DNA of 14,582 nucleotides. It comes from an uncultured Bacteroidales bacterium (GTDB lineage: Bacteria > Bacteroidota > Bacteroidia > Bacteroidales > Muribaculaceae). The stretch spans positions 1 through 14,582 of the forward strand of contig URZM01000039.1 in NCBI GenBank assembly GCA_900552315.1, written 5' to 3'. A model generated the notes under the pieces. That model did not search any database. It had not been told where the DNA came from and saw only the letters and a program-made list of their open reading frames with translations. Positions 6,657 through 14,536 of the stretch are shown piece after piece; position 1 is the first letter of the stretch, and each line of letters starts with the position of its first letter. The position numbers and the translations under genes are program-made.

Positions 6657-6827
6657 TTATGCCTTTTTCCCTTCGGCGAGTTTTTCCATCCTGGCCGGCG
6701 AGATAAGGGTGTGGCGGTCGCCGAAACGTATGCCGTTCATCTCGAGCGGGGTCAGGGCCTTGGCGCTCTTGACCTTCTGCGGGTCATAGAGTGGGGCAGG
6801 GGTGATGTGGGGTGTCTCCTTATCCAT
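6657..6827 (-). CDS. 56-residue protein translationally coupled to the C39-like/VKOR gene
   Basis: The ATG at 6827 overlaps the last codons and stop of the VKOR gene (8-base overlap), and the frame runs 56 codons to TAA at 6657-6659, just before the terminator. The overlap and position make a genuine, translationally coupled gene likely. The product starts MDKETPHITPAPLYD and contains KALTPLEMNGIRFGDRHT (about residues 23-40). It is soluble and mixed-charge, with no cysteine, no signal peptide and no Gly-Gly leader. I do not recognise a family. The compact LTPLEMNGIRFGDRHTLISP core looks like a conserved motif rather than random coding. It could be a peptide precursor, a partner of the membrane protein, or a small regulator; none of these is shown by the sequence. 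Lack of cysteine argues against it being a disulfide substrate. Confidence 0.65.
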   Translation of the reverse strand: MDKETPHITPAPLYDPQKVKSAKALTPLEMNGIRFGDRHTLISPARMEKLAEGKKA

Positions 6828-7860
6828 TGTCTTCTTGCGGTTTATAGGCTTTGTGCAGGACTGTGTCGAGCCAGTTGAAGGCCAACAGGGCCGTGAGGTA
6901 TGATGCTCCCAGCACCAGCAGCGGCATGACTTGGAACTCCTTCAAAGGTGCGAACCATGCTCCGCCAAGGAAGCAGAAAAATATGAGCCACAAGGTGCAT
7001 TGCACGCTCACGCACAGCGTGCACCAGGCCTTCGCGCGTGTTTTCTGGTACCAGATGCTCCAGAGCGTGAAGGGCAGGCAGCACACGTTGCACAGCGCCA
7101 GGTAAGGGAGGGTCTGCGGCCATATCAGCATGGACAGCAGGCTGACGCTGAAATAGGCCATGCCGACCTCGCTCCAATGGAAAACGAGAAGAAACGAGGA
7201 TGCCTTGTCGGCCAGCACGGTGTCGCATCCACCCTCCTGAAGCACCCCGCACACGTGGCTGATGGCCTTGCTTTTCACACCCAGTCCCTTTGCCAGCAGC
7301 ATCAGGGAGAATGTCAGACCGGTCAGGTTGAGCAGGATCGCCAGCGACGCGCTCAGCGAGTGCCACAGGCCGCCGCTCACATACAGATATATCAGGAATG
7401 CCGCCGCCATGAGCCCGAGCCCAAGGTCGCGCGCTCCCAGCATCCGCTCCCGGCCTCTATGCGCCTTATAGTCCGGCTCGTGGGCGTTCAGCCCGGCACG
7501 CGCCAGCATCACGATGCCTGTGCAGGCTTGCGTGAGTTCGCTTACAGGCACACTCTCCACCGCGCCTTCGCTGAGGTAGGAAGCCCTGGCACTGTTCATT
7601 CCCGTGACTATGATAAAGGAGCCTTCCTTGGTCTGGGCAAGGAACGGCACGGGCAGCGAAAGCAGTTCCTCCGTGTCGTCGAGGCGCAGCCCTTGGCTTT
7701 CCACACCGTATTCGCGGAGCAGATGCCCCAGTCCGAACAGTGTACGGAAAGGCATGGCGGCGAACCTGCTGTCTGTGTAAGGCTGCGTGTGAGGCACGCC
7801 CAGGCACGAGAGCAGGTCGGCCAGCAAGGTGTGGGATGTCGACGGTGAGCCGGGTGCCAT
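6820..7860 (-). CDS. C39-peptidase-like domain fused to a vitamin K epoxide reductase (VKOR) membrane domain
   Basis: The 346-residue protein has two parts. Residues 1-135 resemble a C39 peptidase-like domain (FRTLFGLGHLLREYGVES, 38-55; LPVPFLAQTKEGSFIIV, 69-85), but the catalytic Cys and His positions look replaced, so it is probably a binding domain. About six membrane helices follow (roughly 145-163, 170-193, 222-247, 250-271, 279-303, 309-331). The VKOR signature is present: a loop pair Cys204-x7-Cys212 and the active-site CTLC at 280-283. VKOR proteins reoxidise thioredoxin-like partners using quinone. Related Bacteroidales proteins, as I remember them, often carry a C-terminal thioredoxin-like domain. 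Here the protein ends after the last helix, and a separate thioredoxin gene lies 7 bp upstream. The downstream small gene overlaps its 3' end. The ATG at 7860 is the first start after the thioredoxin stop. Confidence 0.85.
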   Translation of the reverse strand: MAPGSPSTSHTLLADLLSCLGVPHTQPYTDSRFAAMPFRTLFGLGHLLREYGVESQGLRLDDTEELLSLPVPFLAQTKEGSFIIVTGMNSARASYLSEGAVESVPVSELTQACTGIVMLARAGLNAHEPDYKAHRGRERMLGARDLGLGLMAAAFLIYLYVSGGLWHSLSASLAILLNLTGLTFSLMLLAKGLGVKSKAISHVCGVLQEGGCDTVLADKASSFLLVFHWSEVGMAYFSVSLLSMLIWPQTLPYLALCNVCCLPFTLWSIWYQKTRAKAWCTLCVSVQCTLWLIFFCFLGGAWFAPLKEFQVMPLLVLGASYLTALLAFNWLDTVLHKAYKPQEDNG

Positions 7861-7867
7861 GATTATG

Positions 7868-8161
7868 TCATATAAATGATTGTACCTGAGCGAGCAGATG
7901 GTTGCCGTCTATCTCGCCGGTGTATTCCCATACAAGCTTCTTGTCCTTGTAGACCAGGAATGTCGGTATGCTCTCCACCCCCTCTTTTTCGGCCAGCTCA
8001 CGCTCCTTGTCAATGTCGAACTGATAGACGGGCACCTGCCCCTCCAGCAGTTCCTTCACTTGCTCCACTACCGGCATCATTTTCTGGCAATGAGGGCACC
8101 AGGAAGCATAAAACTCTACAAGCACCACCGGGGCGCTTCCTTTTATTTCTGTGTAATTCAT
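7868..8161 (-). CDS. Thioredoxin-like protein with CPHC active site
   Basis: The 97-residue single-domain thioredoxin fold has the active site WCPHC (Cys22/Cys25) and the cis-proline segment SIPTF (Pro66). Classical thioredoxin has CGPC. CPHC is the DsbA-type motif, which makes the protein more oxidising. There is no signal peptide or membrane segment, so by sequence it is cytoplasmic. It is the first gene of a three-gene minus-strand operon and ends 7 bp before the VKOR start, so it is the obvious redox partner of that protein. The frame stays open upstream of the ATG at 8161 through the tandem repeats, but that stretch has no sensible homology and is likely non-coding. No clear -7/-33 promoter was found upstream. 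Confidence 0.9.
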   Translation of the reverse strand: MNYTEIKGSAPVVLVEFYASWCPHCQKMMPVVEQVKELLEGQVPVYQFDIDKERELAEKEGVESIPTFLVYKDKKLVWEYTGEIDGNHLLAQVQSFI

Positions 8162-8232
8162 AGTGAAAAATTGTTTGGTTCGTAATCTGATACAGAAACG
8201 CGCTGTCTGCTCCGAAGGTTCATCGACAATGA

Positions 8233-8262
8233 GGGGTACAACGTGGGGTACAACGTGGGGTA
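8233..8262 (+). repeat. 12-bp tandem repeat, 2.5 copies
   Basis: GGGGTACAACGT is repeated exactly at 8233-8244 and 8245-8256, followed by GGGGTA (8257-8262). It lies between the divergent thioredoxin operon and protease gene, about 30 bp upstream of the protease -33 region. The rest of the 306-bp gap (8162-8467) holds the protease promoter at 8293-8324 and its leader, with a run rich in T at 8407-8426. I saw no other feature there. Confidence 0.8.
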
Positions 8263-8292
8263 TGGTCCGTGTGAATTAAATACGCGTATATT

Positions 8293-8324
8293 TTTCCTGA
8301 TATGGAAATAATTGACTAACTTTG
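8293..8324 (+). promoter_or_regulatory. Promoter of the C10 protease gene
   Basis: TTTC (8293-8296, 3 of 4 matches to TTTG) is 20 bp from a perfect -7 box TAACTTTG (8317-8324). The start point is expected near 8330. The resulting leader of about 138 nt is long and U-rich (8407-8426) and lacks a Shine-Dalgarno sequence. Confidence 0.7.
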
Positions 8325-8467
8325 CAGCCGCGAAGATTGTTGATTATGTAATCATCTGATTGTTAGGACATTATATCTCACTCTTCCTCTATTAGACCTT
8401 TTGACGTTTTTATTTTTTTATTTTTTCATATTCAAGTAAACCAACAGAGAAAATTAACACAAAAGTT

Positions 8468-11400
8468 ATGTTTAACCATTACTCGAGAAAGCTAATTTTC
8501 CCTCTGCTCGCATGCGCTGCGGCCGTGGCGCATGCCGATGTGGTGTCAGTCGATGACGCCAGGCAGTTGGCTGCGGATTTCTTCAGTGCAAGCAGTCAGG
8601 ATAGATTGGCTTCGGCAGACGCCCTGGACCTCGCGTACACGTGCGGCACGGCGTCCCGTCCAATCTACTACGTGTTCAACGCGCAGGACGGCCAGGGTTA
8701 CATCATCGTTTCGGCAGACGACTGCACGACTCCGGTGCTGGGCTATTCCCTTGAGGGACGCTACGACATCGCTGCCGTGCCGCCTGCCATGAAATGGATG
8801 ATGCAGGGCCTGGAAAGCGAGATCAAGGCCGCGCCCGGGCTGCAGAGGCCCGTCTCCCGCGACGAGCGCCGCCGCATGGCGCGCCGCGCGGCGAGCAGCA
8901 ACGAGAAGATCCTGCTCAAGACCCCGGAGTGGCGGCAGGAGGCTCCCTTCAACAACCAGATTCCCGGCAACCCGCTCACGGGATGCGTGGGCACGGCCAT
9001 GGCCATGATCATGAAGTACCACTCATTCCCCGAGAGGGGCACCGGCAGCTACAACGGCGTGAGCTTCGACGTGGCCTACGACTGGGACAACATGCGCATG
9101 GACAACTACCGCTACGGCTACTCCGAGGCCGAGGCCGAGGCGGTGTCCACGCTCATCTACCACACGGCCACCAGTATCGGCACCCAGTTCGGCTATTCCG
9201 GCTCGAGCGCCTATGAGGTGAAGGTGCCGGCGGCCCTCGTCAACTATTTCGGCTACGACCCGGGAGTCTCCTACAAGAAGCGTTCGGAGGCGGCCAACCA
9301 GGCTGAGTTCGACCGCCTGGTGGAGACCGACATACGCGCCGGCCGCCCCGTGCTGTACTGCGGCCAGGACGTGACCTCGGGCCATGCCTTCGTGGTGGAC
9401 GGCTACGACCCCCTCACGGGCATGATCCACGTGAACTGGGGCTGGGGCGGCGCCGACGGCAACAACAACGGCGGCTGGTATGCCAGCACGGCCCTGAACC
9501 CCACCGTGAGCCAATCGCACAGCTTCAACAACCTCACCACCATCATCTACAACATAAAGCCCGGCACCGGCGACAACACCGCTTGGTCGCCGCTGCATAT
9601 CACCGCCGACGGCCGTCAGCCGGGCATGAGCTCCGACCTGGAGGGTGACCTGGTACCCGGCAAGGAGTTCACCGTGCGCGTGGGCAATATAAAGAACCTG
9701 AGCTACGACAGGTTCTCCGGCAAGTTCGCCGTGGCCCTCTTCGATGCAGCCGGGGCCTACAAGTGCACCCTGAGCAAGGTGGACGGCATGACCCTCAGCG
9801 GCATGGCCCTCTATCCGGCCTCCACGGTGGCATATTCATGCCGTCTTCCCGAAGGCGTGCAGGTGGCCGACGGCGACATGATACGCATGGCCACCAGCGC
9901 CGACGGCGGCTCCACCTGGCTTCCCATGGCCGGAGAGCTGGTCACCGTAAACGAAATCCCTGCCAAGGGAGCTGCGCCCCAGTATTTCAGCGTGAAGACT
10001 CCCGCCTCCCTGACCGGGGCCACGTTCACCGGCGATAATAAGGTGATCAAGGGCTGGAACTACACATTCCGTGTGGTGCCCGACAACCCGCAGGCCGACG
10101 TGGTGACCGTGAAGTCCAACGGCTACATGGTGAGCCCGGGCGCTGACTACACCTACACTGTGAGCAACGTGCTATCGGACCAGGATATAGCCGTCTATGT
10201 TCAGCCGGCCTCCGAGGTGAGGGAGAAGCGCAGCTTCTGGGTGGGCCAGCCCGGCACTCTCGAAAGCGTGATACCGGCCTCCGAGACGGGCACCATCAAG
10301 GACCTCACCCTTTTCGGCACCATCGACGCGCGCGACTTCGCGTTCATGAAGAGCAGCATGAAGCTCACGCGCATCGACCTCTCGGGCGTGACCATCGCCG
10401 CCAACGGCACCAACCAAGCCAACGCGGTGCCCCGCGAGGCGTTCCGCAACCTCTGGAGTCTCAAGGAGGTGATTCTCCCCAACAGTGTGAACCGTCTCAA
10501 CAACGGCTGTTTCCGCTCCTGCGGCATAACGAGCATCGTGATTCCCGCAGCGGTGAGCACTTACGAGTACAACGTGTTCAACGGCGCCTCGAGCCTCATG
10601 GACGTGTGGGTGCGCAACCCGACCCCCGCATTCGTGAACTGGTGCGTGTTCCGTGGCACACCCTCTAACCGCACCGTGCACTGCGTGAGCATGGCTGCCG
10701 AAGGCGCTTACAAGCAAAACCAGTACTGGAACCAGCCTGGCGTGGATGATGGTGTGACCTTCACCTGCCCCTGGAACGACAAGCAGGATTTTCCGACTGA
10801 GACGGACCGTGCCTTCGCGGTGATGGAGGACAAGGACGTGAAGTTCACCTGCGACACCGAGCCGGGCCGTTACGCACCCGGCACCAAGGTGGTGTTCCAG
10901 GCCGAGCACATAGCCGACGACGACAACCGCATGGACGTGTATGCCAACTCCAAGTTGCTCAAGCCTGACGCCGAGGGCAATTACTCCACTACCTTGGATG
11001 CGAACACCATTGTCCATTTCGACCTTGTGGAGCCTACTCCCGTGAGCGAGCTGGCCTCCCCCTGGGTGCTCACCGACGCCACAGGCAGCTTGGGCCTGTT
11101 CACCGATGTGGTGAACGTGATGCCCGGCGTGCCTTTCACTATCCGCGCCAACGCCTTCGACGCTCCCTCCAAGGCATTCTGGGCCGCCGTGCTCACCACC
11201 GCCGACGGCCGCATCAAGGAGTTCATATCTCCCGTCAGCAACTGGTCGGCCGAACCGGGCACCGGTTTCAAGATGAACATCAACTGCTGCGTGAACGAGG
11301 CCACCGTGCGTGAGGGCAACCTCATCCGCCTGGTCACCTCCATCGACAAGAAGAACTGGAAGCTGGTGCATGGCGCCAACGACAATGTGGTGTCGGCCCT

Positions 11401-12352
11401 CCCGGCCATCAACAACGCCACACCGGTCTACAATTTCACCTTCCCCGAAGGTTTGGAGCAGGTGGCCAACCTGTCCGGTGTCGTTACCAGCGCCGTGCGA
11501 GGCCGTGACCTCACCTTCAAGATTACGCCCAAGTCGGCGGCCAACGTCATCACGATGCTTGTGAACGGCGTTCCGACGAAGTACAAGGAGGTGAAGTCCA
11601 TCACCTACTCTTTCGTGGCCATGGAAGACATTAATTTCGACATCCGTGTCATCACCCCTGACCAGATGGAGGCGGTGGTCTTCGACCTTAAGCCCGGAGA
11701 GCATCTTTGGGATTCCAACAACACTACCTTGAATGAGGAGCGCACTGCCGCGCTTCGCCCCAGCGTGATTGTGAAGGGCGCCATCGACTACACCGACTTC
11801 ACCTTGTTCCGTCAGGACGATGCCAGGAAAAAGGTCGTCTCCCTCGACCTCTCCGGAGCGACAATAGTCGCCGATCGCTCGAAACCATCGTCATACCCCG
11901 CCAATGAGTTCCCTGCCGAGGCATTCCGTACCTCACAAGACACCCCAGGAGTTACAAATAAATTGAAGCAACTGAAGTTCCCTCCAACACTAAGGAGTCT
12001 CGGAGCAAGCGCGTTGGATGGTTGTCCAGAGATTACAGAACTTGAATTGCCTCTGGAACTCTACAATGACGAGGATGCCCCTGTAAATGGCAAAGTTAAG
12101 TCTCATCAGGGTGGCTTGAAGCGAGATTGTTTCAAAGGTTGCGACAAGCTAACGACATTGTATTGTTATGCAGCTCCCAAGAATGGCAAGGTCCATCACA
12201 TTGACTTTAACACTGCCACAGGTAATGGCAATGATCCTCAATTTTTTGCGAACAACCTCGGACTGACAGCTCCTTCCAAGGTCACGCTCGTGGTGAAGCC
12301 GGAGTATTATAACACATATAAGACGCCGCATGCCATTGATAATCTGATATAA
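8468..12352 (+). CDS. Secreted C10 (streptopain-type) cysteine protease with Ig-like and BspA-type LRR modules; N-terminal part of an interrupted gene
   Basis: A signal peptide (about residues 1-23, ending AHA-D) is followed by a streptopain-like propeptide (about 25-160). The C10 catalytic domain (about 160-365) has LTGCVGTAMAMIMKYH (Cys173 nucleophile), SGHAFVVDGYD (His306) and HVNWGWGG (Asn323, Trp326), as in SpeB and the Bacteroidales interpain/Bfp-type proteases; all key residues are intact. Next come an Ig-like region (370-505), a BspA-type LRR block (about 598-750, IDLSGVTI, AFRNLWSLKEVILP), a second Ig-like region (about 858-985) and a second LRR block from about 1094. The frame stops at TAA 12350-12352 inside that LRR block, yet the same frame continues with the missing LRR and sorting domain to 14536. 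The truncated 1294-residue product lacks the T9SS domain, so it should reach the periplasm but not the surface. Its own promoter lies at 8293-8324. Confidence 0.92.
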   Translation: MFNHYSRKLIFPLLACAAAVAHADVVSVDDARQLAADFFSASSQDRLASADALDLAYTCGTASRPIYYVFNAQDGQGYIIVSADDCTTPVLGYSLEGRYDIAAVPPAMKWMMQGLESEIKAAPGLQRPVSRDERRRMARRAASSNEKILLKTPEWRQEAPFNNQIPGNPLTGCVGTAMAMIMKYHSFPERGTGSYNGVSFDVAYDWDNMRMDNYRYGYSEAEAEAVSTLIYHTATSIGTQFGYSGSSAYEVKVPAALVNYFGYDPGVSYKKRSEAANQAEFDRLVETDIRAGRPVLYCGQDVTSGHAFVVDGYDPLTGMIHVNWGWGGADGNNNGGWYASTALNPTVSQSHSFNNLTTIIYNIKPGTGDNTAWSPLHITADGRQPGMSSDLEGDLVPGKEFTVRVGNIKNLSYDRFSGKFAVALFDAAGAYKCTLSKVDGMTLSGMALYPASTVAYSCRLPEGVQVADGDMIRMATSADGGSTWLPMAGELVTVNEIPAKGAAPQYFSVKTPASLTGATFTGDNKVIKGWNYTFRVVPDNPQADVVTVKSNGYMVSPGADYTYTVSNVLSDQDIAVYVQPASEVREKRSFWVGQPGTLESVIPASETGTIKDLTLFGTIDARDFAFMKSSMKLTRIDLSGVTIAANGTNQANAVPREAFRNLWSLKEVILPNSVNRLNNGCFRSCGITSIVIPAAVSTYEYNVFNGASSLMDVWVRNPTPAFVNWCVFRGTPSNRTVHCVSMAAEGAYKQNQYWNQPGVDDGVTFTCPWNDKQDFPTETDRAFAVMEDKDVKFTCDTEPGRYAPGTKVVFQAEHIADDDNRMDVYANSKLLKPDAEGNYSTTLDANTIVHFDLVEPTPVSELASPWVLTDATGSLGLFTDVVNVMPGVPFTIRANAFDAPSKAFWAAVLTTADGRIKEFISPVSNWSAEPGTGFKMNINCCVNEATVREGNLIRLVTSIDKKNWKLVHGANDNVVSALPAINNATPVYNFTFPEGLEQVANLSGVVTSAVRGRDLTFKITPKSAANVITMLVNGVPTKYKEVKSITYSFVAMEDINFDIRVITPDQMEAVVFDLKPGEHLWDSNNTTLNEERTAALRPSVIVKGAIDYTDFTLFRQDDARKKVVSLDLSGATIVADRSKPSSYPANEFPAEAFRTSQDTPGVTNKLKQLKFPPTLRSLGASALDGCPEITELELPLELYNDEDAPVNGKVKSHQGGLKRDCFKGCDKLTTLYCYAAPKNGKVHHIDFNTATGNGNDPQFFANNLGLTAPSKVTLVVKPEYYNTYKTPHAIDNLI

Positions 12353-12440
12353 AATAAAGGATGGGTTATAAATAATTTCAACATTGCGTATGAATATCCG
12401 GTGTATGGAGTCAATTTCGACGTGACACGCTGTTTTTCCA
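11870..12440 (+). other. AT-rich mosaic tract inside the protease gene
   Basis: Base composition changes sharply inside one reading frame. By hand count 12301-12400 has 32% G+C and 12121-12180 has 43%, against about 53% at 10441-10500 and near 70% at 9301-9360. Codons such as ATA, AAT, ACA and TTG become common here and are rare on both sides. The premature TAA lies within the most AT-rich part. The edges are approximate. Allele replacement from a paralogue or another strain is the likeliest origin, but this is inference. Confidence 0.6.
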
Positions 12441-14536
12441 CTGACACTGAATTTGACCCCACCAAGGTGGTTTCATTCCTTGGGGATAATGTCTCTCAAG
12501 GCAGCCTTGATTTTAGCGGTAAAGTGTACGTTGCCGCCAAGTGCAATGCTGACGTAAGGCCGGATGGCGTAGATCCCTTCGATGCCAACAGACAATTCAA
12601 AGTGTATGACAACGGCAAGCTGCTTTCCGAGGACAAAATCGGTGAAGACGGTGCTGTGACGCTCACATATTATAATCCCAACGATTTGTCCCGTAAGGAT
12701 TTGGTGGGTGACCACACCTTGGATGTCGTGTATCTGTATGACGTGACTTTCAACTGCGCGTCGAAGAACCTGAAGATCGTTGCGGAGGAACGCAACAACG
12801 AGACCGAGCTCGGTGACGCCGCCACGGAGTTCGAGCGCATGAACTATTTCGACCCTGTAGCTCCCGTGCTCCAGGGCGTGAGGGAGGACTCGTCGGTGCG
12901 TTTCAAGGTGGAACTTTCCAATGTGGACACCGCCCAGCTGCGCCCCATGGTCAAGGTGGGCGAGAGCGTAGTGGCCGCCGACGAGGAGGGCTACTACACC
13001 GTGGACGTTACGGACAGCAACCTGTATGTAAACGTGTTCACGGTGCCAGTGAACGGCGCCACACTCACAGTCGCAGAGCTTGACGTGATAGACGCCGAGG
13101 AGGCTGTGGACGTTACCAGCATCGCGCTCTCCGGCGACATCAGCGCCGACAAGGTGAAGGATATAGTGGACAAGCTGCCCGCACTCGAGGAACTCGATCT
13201 CTCGGCTTTGGACAGCCCGCTGCCCGACGGGGCCATGCAGGGCAAGGAGACCCTGGTGAGCGTCACTCTGCCCGCCGCCTCCGTCATAGAGAGCAACACT
13301 TTCGCAGGCTGCTCCGGCCTCACCAACGTGGTGGTTCCGGAATGTGTCAACGTCATAGGCGACAACGCCTTCAAGGACTGCATGTCGCTCAAGAACCTCA
13401 GCTTCTCGGGCATCACGGGCGTGGGCGCCAACGCCTTCGCCGGGTGTGACCGCCTCACGAGCATCATCTTCACTGCCGCGCGTCCGGGCCAGACGGCTCG
13501 TGTGCGTCGCCGTGCCGACTCCGCAGCAGTGGAGGGCTATGATGCCGCCGCCTTCGCGGGCCTCAATCCCAACTGTATAGTCTATCTTGACGAGGGTGTG
13601 GCCGATCCTCAGGACGGGAAGGCCAACTATGTGCAGGTGCGCCAGGACGCCACGTCCGAGTCCGGCCGTGTATATGAGGCCACCGGCGACGTGGAGATCG
13701 ACCCGGCCTATGATTTCGAGGCCATGAACGCCTTCAACATCACCGAGGGGCACACCATAGGCATGACCCTTCAGCTCGGCGCGGCCAAGTATGGCGACGC
13801 CGGCTGGAAATCGCTGGTGCTTCCTTTCGCGCCCTCCAAGGTGACTGACACCGCAGGCGCAGAGCTTAGCCGCTATGCCGGCGCCGGCGCGGCAGCCGCC
13901 GAGGCCCTCTACATGACGGCCACCGTCGGCTCTGACGGCACACTCGCTCTCACGGACGAGACAAAGCCCTACACCCCGTATCTCGCCGGTCTTTACAGCA
14001 CTGGGGGCAACGCCGAAGTGCGTTTCCAGGCCGGGCGGTGCGAGGTGCCGCAGACTCCCGAGGAGATACGCTCCGAGGGCTCTGACTATGCCCTGATGGC
14101 GACCCTCTCGGGCCGTGACCTGACAGCCTCCACCACCTATCTGCTCAACGATGAGGGCTCCTCTTTCGACGCAGCCGACGAGCAGGCCGCTCCTCTGGCC
14201 GAGGGTGATTCCGCCCCCGCCGAGGAGGGACGCGTGACGCTGAATCCGTTCACCGTCTACGCCGTCTCCGACTCCGGAGCATCCAACTTCCCCATAGCCG
14301 TGGACGTATCCGAGAATATCCAGACAGGCGTGGACGGCGTGGAGGACACTCCCGCCTTCATGATAACCCGCGAGGGTGGCGCTCTGGTGATTGCCTCGGG
14401 CGTTGATTCCGATGTCGAGGTGTTCAGCGTGGAGGGCCTGCATGTCAAGACCTTGCACCTGGGCCGCGGCCTCAACGTGGTTGAGGACCTCGCCCCTGGC
14501 GTCTACATCATCTGCGGCCAGAAAGTGATGATGTAA
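12353..14536 (+). pseudogene. C-terminal part of the interrupted C10 protease: LRR block and T9SS sorting domain
   Basis: This segment is in the same frame as the upstream protease gene and is open from directly after its TAA. Translation continues NKGWVINNFNIAYEYP, which reads as the natural continuation of the LRR domain. Without the stop, the gene would encode about 2021 residues. The fragment contains an Ig-like region, a BspA-type LRR block (LEELDLSALDSPL; TNVVVPECVNVIGDNAF; about 13180-13480), a beta-rich region, and a terminal T9SS type-A domain (DVEVFSVEGLHVK then LAPGVYIICGQKVMM). The first start-like codon is GTG at 12401, but no promoter, ribosome binding site or signal peptide is visible, so independent expression of an exported protein is unlikely. 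It is called a pseudogene fragment for that reason. A sequencing error or a readthrough product are the alternatives. Confidence 0.75.

Noticed and set aside
6931..7848. 305-codon plus-strand frame over the VKOR gene
   Set aside because: Gln/Arg/His-rich antisense frame; the minus strand has membrane helices and VKOR cysteine motifs.
8233..8262. CRISPR-like repeat
   Set aside because: The units are 12 bp, directly adjacent, with no spacers and no cas genes, so it is a simple tandem repeat.
8162..8280. N-terminal extension of the thioredoxin, because the frame is open upstream
   Set aside because: The extension would encode the tandem repeat and unrelated residues, and the thioredoxin fold is complete from the ATG at 8161.
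10172..11704. 510-codon open frame on the minus strand inside the protease gene
   Set aside because: The plus-strand frame has clear LRR and Ig-like domains; the minus frame is His/Val-rich antisense with no start context.
12350..12352. Recoded stop codon (alternative genetic code)
   Set aside because: Other genes here use TAA as an ordinary terminator (for example rubrerythrin and the small gene at 6657), so general reassignment is excluded; local readthrough remains possible.
12340..12420. Frameshift as the cause of the split protease gene
   Set aside because: Both halves are in the same frame and translation is open on both sides of one TAA, so a nonsense change explains it without an indel.
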